The notes under the pieces: model-generated
The model's database searches: none
What the model was told of the DNA's origin: nothing
What the model saw: only the letters and a program-made list of their open reading frames with translations
DNA from: Bimuria novae-zelandiae CBS 107.79
Lineage: Eukaryota > Ascomycota > Dothideomycetes > Pleosporales > Didymosphaeriaceae
Assembly: GCA_010015655.1 (NCBI GenBank)
Contig: ML976704.1
Span: forward strand, 495,954 to 559,953
Direction of reading: 5' to 3'
DNA length: 64,000 nucleotides
Made by a program: the position numbers and the translations under genes
Shown here: piece after piece, positions 56,079 to 64,000 of the stretch
Layout of the letters: every line of letters begins with the position of its first letter
Numbering within the stretch: the first letter of the stretch is position 1

Positions 56079-58448
56079 ATGTCCACATCCGTGCCCACAG
56101 CTCCTCAGCTGCGCGACTCTCACGTGCTGCAACCTCGCTCATTAGACAGTGACAACAAAAGAACGATGAACGATATAGATGAGGCAGCCGCAAGCAATGC
56201 GATGAACGTACCTGCGTCATCTACGGGGAACGATGAAGCTAAGCCATCTGTGTCAATTCAGTTGGAGGATAATCCCGCTGAGACCAGAGCGAAAGTCTAC
56301 CACACTGGCTGGAGACTCTATGTCTTGACCGCGAGGTGAGTCTCAAGTATCTCATTCATGGGTATTCTCTCCATGAGTTGTTGTCCATTAACTGACGGTG
56401 ACGTAGTTTGTGCGTGAGCCTGCTTCTCTCCACGTTAGAGACCACCATCGTCAGCACATCGCTCGTGTCCATTGTCAGTGCTCTAAATGGTTTCAATCAA
56501 AGCGGATGGGTTGTGACCAGCTATTTCCTAACTTATACGGGTATGTTCATTACGCATCTCGTGAGAAGTCTCAATGAGGCCCTAACACATGATGGTACAA
56601 TCATAGGCTTCCTCATTATCTACGCTAAGCTCAGCGACATCTTCGGATGTAAGCTCATGTTGCTATGTGCGATCACATTATTCACCATCTTCTCCATCGC
56701 CTGCGGGCTTGCCGACTCCATGTTGCTCCTGTACGCCCAACCCTCAACTCTATCCCCTCTCACATCACAGTGTCCTGACCATGATGCTATTCATCAGGAT
56801 CATCTTCCGTGCCTTCCAAGGAGCAGGTGGCTCCGGCATCTACGCGTTATCTACGATCATGGTACCTCTAATGGTTCCGCCCGACAAATTCGCCACCTAT
56901 ATTGCGATTGTCACGTCCGTTTTCGCCTTTTCTAGCGTACTCGGTCCGCTCTTGGGAGGAGCCATCACCGACAATACAACCTGGCGCTGGGTTTTCTTTC
57001 TCAAGTGAGTTGCCCTATGATATACACAACCATCGCGTGACATCTTGCTAACGAGACTTCCCTCTTACAGTGGACCCGGCGGAGCACTAGCGGCCACGTT
57101 ACTATACGTTTCGATACCCTTTGGCTTTCCTTATGGAAAGTCCACTCGATTCTTTCGGAGCATGATCTCAGAGCAAGCGTGGAAACGTGTTGATTTCTTC
57201 GGAGCTTTTGTATCTTTGGCTGCCTCCATTCTTCTTGTGTTTGCTTTGCAACAAGGCGGCGTCATATACCCCTGGAGGAGCGGTACTATCGTGTCGGTAT
57301 TCACTCTGTCTGCTATACTTTGGGCGGTTTTCGTTGTCTGGGAGAGACAATTGTCCGCACGCAACGTTACTAGCGAGCCCATCTTTCCATGGAGACTTGC
57401 ATGTAACAGATTTGTCCTGGGTTTACTACTGTAAGTCGTTGACATTCAGGCAAGCATCTTTCATCATTTATCATTTGCTGACTATCTGCAAAGGAACGGG
57501 TTCTTAACAGGGTTCCCATTCATGGCTGCCATTATCTGTAGCCACGTGACTTATGTCAGAGGTTGTGTGTGTAGAAGGTTCCATCTACGCGCACGGACCA
57601 CTTACTTCAAGATAAAGCTCTCGCCCTCTCCTTTCTTCCTCGACAGACTCCTCACTCTTCTTTTCGCAGATAGCAATACAGCTTGTTGTCCTTATTTGCC
57701 CGCCCACATTATCAACATTCCTCAAAGGTTGCAGACAGTCAACGGTACATCAGCCATCGGTGCTGGTATCCGACTCTTGCCTCTTCTGCTACTGTCTCCA
57801 GTTGCCAGCACTGCTGCGGGATTCTTTGTTTCGAAGCTAAGAGTCCCTCCACTCTACTTGCTCATTTTCGGCGCTAGCCTTCAGGCGATTGGAGTGGGCT
57901 TATTTAGCAGCATTGACTCTACGGATCTCAGCATTCCAAAGACCCAGTATGGGTATCAAGTCATCATGGGGTTTGGATTTGGGCTTAATCTCAGTACCAT
58001 CTTGATGATGACGCCTTTGGTGGTAGAACAGAAAGACATGGGTAAGTGACACTGCATTTGCGTCTAGGACATAAGCAACAAACACTGACACCGAGTAGCT
58101 GTTACGATTGGGTCCGTTACACAGGTCCGTGTCCTTGGAGGTACAATAGGCCTTGCGATCTGCTCGGCTCTTCTGAACAACCACATCAAAGCAGAAACGT
58201 CTGAGTTTCTGACCGGAGACCAAGTCACAGCTTTGCTGGATTCTTTTCGCGCTATTGACACGCTACCTGTAGGCAAGCAGTTGGCAGTCCGCAGGGTGTA
58301 TGCGGCGGCATACAGCCAGCAGATGAGAGTAATGCTGTACTTCTGCATTGTTTCATTGGTGTCTCTGCTTCTTCTCTGCGAGAAGAAGCCAAGGAGGCTG
58401 ACCACAACGGCAGATGGTGAGCTTGCAGCCCCACGGGAGCGGGAATAA
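56079..58448 (+). CDS. MFS transporter, DHA2 (14-TM) drug:H+ antiporter type
   Basis: Probable efflux pump of the plasma membrane. Exons 56079-56335, 56407-56540, 56607-56730, 56798-57004, 57071-57430, 57494-58041 and 58099-58448, all GT-AG and phase-consistent. A hydrophilic N-terminus of about 80 residues precedes the membrane part. Signatures: SLLLSTLETTIVSTSLVSIV (helix 1), NGFNQSGWVVTSYFLTYTGF across a splice, motif A AKLSDIFGCK, FRAFQGAGGSGIYALSTIMV and SVLGPLLGGAITDNTTWRWV (motif C type), then NGPGGALAATLLY, FLTGFPFMAAII and IPQRLQTVNGTSAIGAGIRL. Exon 6 is longer than expected: between AAII and INIPQRL lie about 58 extra residues in an open frame. A 132-bp in-frame intron (57538-57669) would remove most of it. 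Confidence 0.9.
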
Positions 58449-58651
58449 GTTTAGCCTTAGCCACTCACAGGGACTGAAGCCTAGAGCTCGGTGATCCAGG
58501 CTAGAGACCTATTGATATGTACATGCAAGAGATACAACCCCCCCCCCAACTGTACTCGCATGTTCTTGCGCGAGCTTCGGGTTGGAGTATGAATATTCAT
58601 TCAATCAGATAGGATAGCATACTCATGGATTATCGAATGATCCGCCACTGA
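58449..58651. other. short convergent gap with a run of C
   Basis: Between convergent gene ends; contains a C homopolymer of about ten bases at 58538-58547. Confidence 0.5.
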
Positions 58652-59488
58652 TCACTGAGCATGACTGGCCAGATGCAACACCTCCTCGACCACCGAGATC
58701 ATCCTTCTAACACCTTGAACGTCTCTTGGTACATCATGTCCACCCGCATGCATGTACACCCTGTGATTACGAGGGTCGCATTGCTCTACCAATGCAAGAC
58801 TGGCCGCTAATGCATCATCCTTCTCGCCCACTACATGCGCGGTTGCCACACGGATACTAGGTGCATCGGGCTTGGCCTCTAGCAGTACTGCCTTGCCCTG
58901 ATCCAAGGCCACCGGGTCGTACGGCGCGCCGGCGCATAAGAAGATGGCGCACTGGAACAGCGGATGTACTGTGCTGTAATCGTTTCGACCTTGTTTGATC
59001 ATAAGCGTTGCAGCGAGGGCCGCACCTTGCGAGAAACCGATAACGCCTTGATACGGGCCCTCGGAGGCTATGTACCACGCTAGGTCTGCAAGGGCCGTGA
59101 GGATGCTGTTGGCTGAGTTAGGTTCGTAGAAGCAGAAGGTCTCAGCCTCCTCTCCGACTGTAAGAAACTGGGCGATTCCTCGGGATCATCAGCGGGTATT
59201 TTCGTGTGTGGGATGGCAGTGAAGCTACCTGGGGCTGGCGAGCAGGGAATGTTCCCCTCAACAAAGTCGTACTCATGATGATCTCCGAGGGCATGACAAA
59301 GAGAAGCTGGTGGATTTTCAGCTCGTCAGCGTTCAATGCTCATTGAGCCGGTTCGATTGAATGACGAACCTATTTGCATCTTCATCACCTGTACTTTGAG
59401 TTAGTCATGAGTCTTGTGTGATATGTAGTATATTTGGAGTCCTTACCCTCTCATTGGTACCCATTCCATGGAGGCAAAGGAATCGCAT
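58652..59488 (-). CDS. FSH1-family serine hydrolase
   Basis: Alpha/beta hydrolase of the FSH1 (family of serine hydrolases) group, found in primary metabolism and also in many fungal biosynthetic clusters. Exons 59488-59447, 59388-59370 (19 nt), 59306-59229 and 59157-58652; introns 58, 63 and 71 bp; 214 residues. Spliced N-terminus: MRFLCLHGMGTNERVMKMQI then ASLCHALGDHHEYDFVEG, matching the family pattern closely. The nucleophile elbow is GVIGFSQGAALAATLM; the catalytic His lies in MHAGGHDVPRD. SILTALADLAWYIASEGPYQ is the usual helix before the elbow. Without the second intron the frame would meet a TGA, so the 19-nt exon and its GTTCGT donor are supported by phase and sequence. Confidence 0.88.
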
Positions 59489-60133
59489 CCTTACGGTCTT
59501 GATTTGAACCAGGATTGGTTTGACTACCCTTTTGGGACGTCTATAGACGTCAAACCATATCAAACCAGGGCTCAGACGGTGTCCAATATCGACTAGACAT
59601 GCTCCAATTTATAGATACCTAGTTCTATAAGGCATCAAGGCCTATGCAGATCGTCGTAGGTCTTAGTTCTACAGGTGGCCGTCAGCTGAGGCGTATCCAA
59701 CAATCTCAACCATAGTGTTGAGATAGATTTGAGCTCTCTAATTGGTCCGCTCTAGCTGTACCCATCGCCTATTACCTCCTTTAGGTCGCTTAAACAGTTC
59801 GTTAACGGATTAATTTAACTAATCAGGCTCAATACTGGGTTCAAACTACGTCGGACTACGCCACCGAGTAGTTCAAATGGGCTTAACCACGTCTATCAAC
59901 CACCCTGCCTGAATGAACCCTTTGTTCCTGTCTGACAGGCTCATGCATGCCGGCAGGGCTCCGTTTTTCTAAGTCTCCGCTCTGTACAGTGGGCCGTGCG
60001 CGTAAGCCGACGTCTTGCGTGATCTCCAGTTGCTTTGCGTAACAAGCCTAAAGCTGAATGAGGTACAGGCTTAAGGATGCATCGGCTCTCGAGCGTTTAT
60101 GTCTGTCAAAGCAAGAATACGTAGCAAATAATC
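59489..60133. other. intergenic
   Basis: Promoters of two divergent genes; no repeat or gene recognised. Confidence 0.4.
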
Positions 60134-61315
60134 TTGATGACTACCTCACCATTGTGCAGTGGGAGCACCACACCCCTTGAAGAGCACCACCACTCTTTTC
60201 GCTTTGGCATCATTGGCGGCGGTTGGTACGGTTGTCATATTGCCACATCTCTCCGCGCCCTAGGCTTTCGGGTAAAGCTATTCGAGCAGCATGACCGCCT
60301 GCTGCATGAGGCTTCAGGCAACAATCAGTTCCGGCTGCACATGGGCTTCCATTACGCCAGGCATAGCGATACTCGGACTCAGTCGCACGATGGCTTCCAA
60401 CGCTTTCTTGAACGATACCCAAGTCTGAGCCGCAGCGTTCAGGATAACATTTACGCCGTGCCGCTATGCGACTCGCTGATCGATTATGGCACCTACCGTA
60501 CCATCATGGTCTCAAGTGGTATCCATTTTACGGAGGGCGCGCCGCTGGGTGTCGAGCTGACCAATGTAGCGGGTACCATATATACCGCCGAGCGTGTGCT
60601 ATTGCTTTCGAAGGCACGCGCCTACTTCGAAGCAGAGCTGAAGGAGGTACTCGCACTTGGCCATCGCGTTTCGCACATTGAGAATATGGACGACGGCGTT
60701 CCCATTGACGGTGAGCGTTTCGATTTCGTAGTGGATGCCACCTGGGGTCACTACGCCAGGCCTCCGGATGTTCAAGTGATCTATGAGCCGACGCTGCTGC
60801 TCTATTATGAAGGGCCACCCGATTTCCCGGCTGTTACACTCGTCGATGGTCCACTCTGCTCCGTCTATCCGACTGAGGAACCAGGCTTATTCACACTCTC
60901 AAGCGTTCCTCATACACCACTTGGTCAATTCGACACGCCTGTTGAAGCGCGTGCAGTCCGCGATAGTGTGGACCCTCAGGTCGTCGCTGCAAAGCGTGCC
61001 CTAATGGAAGAGCAAATCGAGCTCTACCTGCCAGCTTTTCCAACACTCTTCCGATATGTTGGACCGCAGCTTGCCATCAAAACTAAGCTTATTGGTGCGC
61101 ACGACGACCGCACATGCCAGGTGACGAGGCGAGGACGCATATTTTCGGTCATGTCAGGGAAGATCGACACTGTTTTCTTCGCGACCGAACGTATCCTTTC
61201 GATGATAGAAGGCTCCGGGGCGCTGAGTGTAAACGATGTGATGTCATCGTTGCGCGACGATATCAGAGTGGTCAACAACCAGACGAAGAAGAGGGCCGCG
61301 GGAGCGAGGCTATGA
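60134..61315 (+). CDS. FAD-dependent oxidoreductase, bacterial-like
   Basis: Intronless, 393 residues. An N-terminal FAD-binding Rossmann motif lies in FRFGIIGGGWYGCHIATSLR (residues 22-41), followed by the end of beta-2 in VKLFEQHDRLLHEASGNNQF and then RLHMGFHYARHSDTRTQ. Later FDFVVDATWGHYAR supplies the second dinucleotide-proximal strand. The DAO-like fold is expected. The GGGWYGCHI...SGNNQFRLHxGFHYxR pattern is one I associate with bacterial FAD oxidoreductases found near sugar-modification genes, rather than with common fungal amine oxidases. Absence of introns in a window where most genes have several, plus the location beside a gene-poor region, make horizontal acquisition plausible. 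The first ATG (60134) gives a 20-residue extension before the motif; a second ATG is at 60137. Substrate unknown. Confidence 0.85.
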   Translation: MMTTSPLCSGSTTPLEEHHHSFRFGIIGGGWYGCHIATSLRALGFRVKLFEQHDRLLHEASGNNQFRLHMGFHYARHSDTRTQSHDGFQRFLERYPSLSRSVQDNIYAVPLCDSLIDYGTYRTIMVSSGIHFTEGAPLGVELTNVAGTIYTAERVLLLSKARAYFEAELKEVLALGHRVSHIENMDDGVPIDGERFDFVVDATWGHYARPPDVQVIYEPTLLLYYEGPPDFPAVTLVDGPLCSVYPTEEPGLFTLSSVPHTPLGQFDTPVEARAVRDSVDPQVVAAKRALMEEQIELYLPAFPTLFRYVGPQLAIKTKLIGAHDDRTCQVTRRGRIFSVMSGKIDTVFFATERILSMIEGSGALSVNDVMSSLRDDIRVVNNQTKKRAAGARL

Positions 61316-61528
61316 GGCTGCGAGTTAAGTAAACATGATCGTGTAAATTGCCATAAGAAGCTCAAATAATCATCTATCGGTGAAAGACTGTGAAACTTCT
61401 TGCAGCCCGTGTTGACTCAACCCTCATATGATGTATATTGCTGGAACCTGCTGGGGCTGTGGACAGCAGATCATAGTTCGGTTCCGTACACGGCGAGATC
61501 TCCATCAGTCTACCAGTCATCATCACTC
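61316..61528. other. convergent gap
   Basis: Lies between convergent gene ends; probably holds both 3' untranslated regions. Confidence 0.5.
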
Positions 61529-62890
61529 TTATCTCCTACCCGTGTTAAGCGAACTCAGGCGATCGTAGATGTCTGTCGTGATAGGCTGCGGATATTCAAC
61601 ACCACCCTGTCTCAGTGTCGACTCCATCACTTCCATGACGACGATGCTCTCTTCTAGGGGCAACGTATCGCTCTCTAGCTTTCCATCCCTTAAACAACGC
61701 GCGCACTCGTCTGCTTCCCAGTACATTCCATGGCCCCAGTTATCCCGGTTTTGATCTTTGGGGATAGGACAATGGACCGTTTCGATGTGGCCGCCGCCAT
61801 CTTTCATGATGACACGATATGCACTAGGTTTGAATGCTGGGCCCATGACTTGGATCTCCCCGGCTGAGCCCTGAATCTTGATGGGCGGGCCACCAGTGAA
61901 GTCATAATCAACACCTGAGCCAATGCGAAGTGCAGTCATACCTATTCCCATGCTCTTATGTTTGGCGAACTGGAGGATGAAGCTAGTCATCTCATCAGCA
62001 CCGGTGTGGTATTTGTTGATGGCGGCCACTACATTAGGCGGCTCCTTTTTCTCGTCGGACTGCAAATGATAGAGGATCTGCATGAGCCATGTGAGTGAAT
62101 AGATGCCTAGATCGAGCATTGCGCCGCCAGCAAGGTCAAGATTGACCATTCGATGGCTGTCTTGAAAGTCAAGGTCGCCTTCTGGGAGGACTCGGTTCAA
62201 TGAGTTATCAGCTAGTTTAGGGGATAAGTCAGCAAAAGGGAAGGTAGGTGCAGATAAGCGTGGCTGCTATGATTTGTCTTACCGATGACTCGATATACGG
62301 CCCCTATGACTCCTGACGCCACCAGTTCACGTACTTTGATGCTCAGAGGGAAAAACCGCGTCCAAACGGCCTCCATCAGGAACAGCTGCTTAGTCCGAGC
62401 AGTCTCGACTAGCTTTCTCGCTTGTGAGGATGTGACAGTGAATGCCTTCTCACAGAGAATAGGCTTTCCTGCTTCAAGGGCTAACATAGCGTTCTGGAAG
62501 TGGTGACTGTGAGGTGTAGCGATGTAGACAATGTCTATCTCTCCGTCTGCGACGAGCTCAGCGTAGGATCCGTACACTTTAGTCTTGGTGGATGCGTTCA
62601 CTTTTGCGCAAAAATCGACAGCTTTTTGTACAGACGAAGAGGAAGCCACAGCCACAACTTCATGGCAAACATCGTGAACGTCGCGGATCGCAGGGTCCGT
62701 CAACAGGTCCTTGACAAAGTCTAGAATTTGTTACACCTGAGCTGCTTGGTGTCATTGGCGCTACTGTGCGAAGCTTACTCTTAGCAATGTGGCCAGTAGC
62801 CATGATGCCCCATTTAAGGGTAAATGGGGTTTTCGATCCCATAACGAAAGGTGCGCAGATATTTTCGCTTGAAATGGCGTCTAAGATCAA
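61529..62890 (-). CDS. Gfo/Idh/MocA oxidoreductase (dihydrodiol/xylose dehydrogenase-like)
   Basis: NADP-dependent dehydrogenase resembling dimeric dihydrodiol dehydrogenase / D-xylose dehydrogenase. Exons 62890-62779, 62720-62283 and 62211-61529, introns 58 and 71 bp; 410 residues, or 394 from the second ATG (MGSKTPFTLKWGIMATGHIA). The start of the Rossmann fold is WGIMATGHIAKNFVKDLL, which crosses intron 1. Typical motifs: DIVYIATPHSHHFQNAMLAL, AGKPILCEKAFTVTSSQARK (the catalytic EKP-type Lys, here CEKAF) and LMEAVWTRFFPLSIKVRELV. The C-terminal half has LDLAGGAMLDLGIYSLTWLM and YEYP-like GVEYPQPITTD near the end. Convergent with the FAD oxidoreductase gene. Confidence 0.92.
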
Positions 62891-63133
62891 GCATTGGAGA
62901 ATGCGTAAGGTTTGTGACCTTATTAAAGAGTAAGCGGCCCATGCTTACCTACCCACCTGCTAAATCCAGCCACAATCCCCGCACCCAGAGATGCCAACAA
63001 TCAATTCAATTCAGATTGAACTCGGACCATGGCCTGTGCCCTTACCGTGCCCGTGCACCCAACGCGCGCCGTCGGCCAACGCGCGGAACACCATCCACAT
63101 AACACTTTTTCATCCCAACACAGCACAACAACA
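62891..63133. other. intergenic up to the transposon remnant
   Basis: Ordinary composition up to about 63130, C/A-rich in the last 150 bases; then AT content rises. Confidence 0.4.
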
Positions 63134-64000
63134 ATGACAGGTATTAACGAAGCAGTTACAGAAGCAAAAAGTACACCTCTAGGAGAGAAAATCCTATAAA
63201 TAAAAATAGCTTAAAGGCATAGCGTTATTTGCTTAACTTTAACGCGTAAAGTAGAGCTTAGTGCGCGTTCTTACTAAAAGGATATAATAACGCGTTAGAA
63301 CCTTAGCCTACAAGAGGAGGCAGAGCTTATAAAGTACATAGACAAGCTTATAAAAGAATACCTCCTACCTATAAGAGAAATAGTTTAAGATTTTGCCTTA
63401 AATATCGCTAGGCATTAGGTCTCTAAGAGCTAGGTATCGCGCTTCCTAGATTATTACAACGATAAGCTTACGTCTTAATTTACTATATCTATAGACCAGC
63501 AACGCCACATCGCTAACTTTAGTAATAAGTACAAGCTATACTATAACGCGCTACGCGATAAAATTAAATTCTATAAAATAGAGCCTGCGCATATATATAA
63601 TATAGATAAGAAAGGCTTTATAATTAAAGCTATTAGCAGATAGAAGAGAATCTTTAGCAAGCGTTAATTTAAGAAGAAACCCTTTAGGCAGATGCTGCAG
63701 AATAGCAATCGTGAGTAGGTAAGCCTTATAGCATATATGTGCGCGGATGGATCTGCTCTTCCTCTAGGCCTTATATATCCAGCTAAATCTCAGAATATTC
63801 AGAGCACCTGGGTGGAGGATGTGAAGGTAGGAGAACATATAGCCTTCTTTAGAGTATTACCTAGTGGCTGGAGCAACGACGGCCTAGGCCTTGCTTAGCT
63901 ATAACAGGTGTTCTAGCGCTTTACTATATCTAAAGCTTAAAGAAAGTACCGCCTATTGCTCGTGGATAGCTATAGGAGTTACCTAACTAAAGAGTTTTTA
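63134..64000 (+). mobile_element. pogo/Fot1-like (Tc1/mariner superfamily) transposon, partial, RIP-damaged
   Basis: From an ATG at 63134 the translation shows the pattern of Fot1/pogo transposases: an N-terminal helix-turn-helix region with LSLQEEAELIKYIDKLIKEY, then the DDE catalytic region with YNIDKKGFIIKAISR, ALPLGLIYPAKSQNIQSTWV, EDVKVGEHIAFFRVLPSGWS and KYRLLLVDSYRSYLTKEF. The first catalytic Asp (NIDKKGF; usually MDEKGF) and the second (LLLVD) are present. About nine TAA/TAG stops explainable by C-to-T or G-to-A changes break the frame. The element continues beyond the window; its left inverted repeat was not identified. Confidence 0.88.

Noticed and set aside
32010..64000. Secondary-metabolite gene cluster
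   Set aside because: AsaB-like, SDR, MFS, FSH1 and oxidoreductase genes are present but dispersed over 30 kb, with housekeeping genes between and no synthase.
1..64000. CRISPR array, operon or bacterial regulatory features
   Set aside because: No regularly spaced repeats, and the gene structure (spliceosomal introns, wide spacing) is eukaryotic.

Overview
The window is nuclear DNA of a filamentous ascomycete, most likely a Dothideomycete (Pleosporales-like; this is inferred, not shown). Genes are spaced 1-3 kb apart on both strands and interrupted by 47-155 bp GT-AG introns with fungal branch sites. Housekeeping proteins match Pezizomycotina families. Repeats are AT-rich and full of C-to-T/G-to-A transitions, the mark of repeat-induced point mutation (RIP).

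Layout. 1-10.6 kb: a basic hypothetical protein, a frameshifted enoyl-reductase/quinone-oxidoreductase-like gene, a cyclophilin-40 gene with a 10-nt exon, and an IFRD-like gene. 10.9-21.2 kb: an AT-rich island that resolves into a complete nest. A hAT transposon (26-bp inverted ends, 8-bp target duplication TATTATAC) was split by a Ty3/Gypsy chromovirus (two 457-bp LTRs, 5-bp duplication TAGTA, gag-pol on the minus strand). Besides gag-pol the Gypsy element carries a second reading frame on the opposite strand. After undoing RIP-type changes in thought, that frame looks like a Zn2Cys6-type zinc-cluster protein with a coiled coil. 21.2-31 kb: a C2H2 zinc-finger gene made of tiny exons, the CCR4-NOT subunit NOT3/NOT5, and a D-aminoacyl-tRNA deacylase whose first coding exon is 7 nt. 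31-38 kb: a four-TM protein, an SDR, a CmcJ/AsaB-like protein and a secreted cysteine-rich protein. 38-48 kb: a small membrane protein with PPxY motifs, a large disordered protein, NADP-isocitrate dehydrogenase, a decayed membrane-protein gene and a phosphoglycerate-mutase-like membrane-anchored protein. 48-55.5 kb: a secreted SGNH hydrolase with an in-frame stop, a decayed hypothetical gene and a hemerythrin-like protein with a homopolymer frameshift. 56-63 kb: a DHA2-like MFS transporter, an FSH1-type serine hydrolase, an intronless FAD oxidoreductase that resembles bacterial proteins, and a Gfo/Idh/MocA dehydrogenase. 63.1-64 kb: the start of a RIP-damaged pogo/Fot1-like transposase, cut by the window edge.

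The host genes do not form an obvious operon-like or biosynthetic unit. Several oxidoreductases, a transporter and hydrolases lie together at 56-63 kb, but no backbone synthase is visible. Four genes (near 3.87, 8.78, 48.98 and 55.29 kb) carry a single-base frameshift or nonsense change in otherwise well-preserved sequence, so assembly indels or recent gene loss should be considered. Exon boundaries were derived by hand from splice motifs, phase and recognisable protein continuity; no database search was run.
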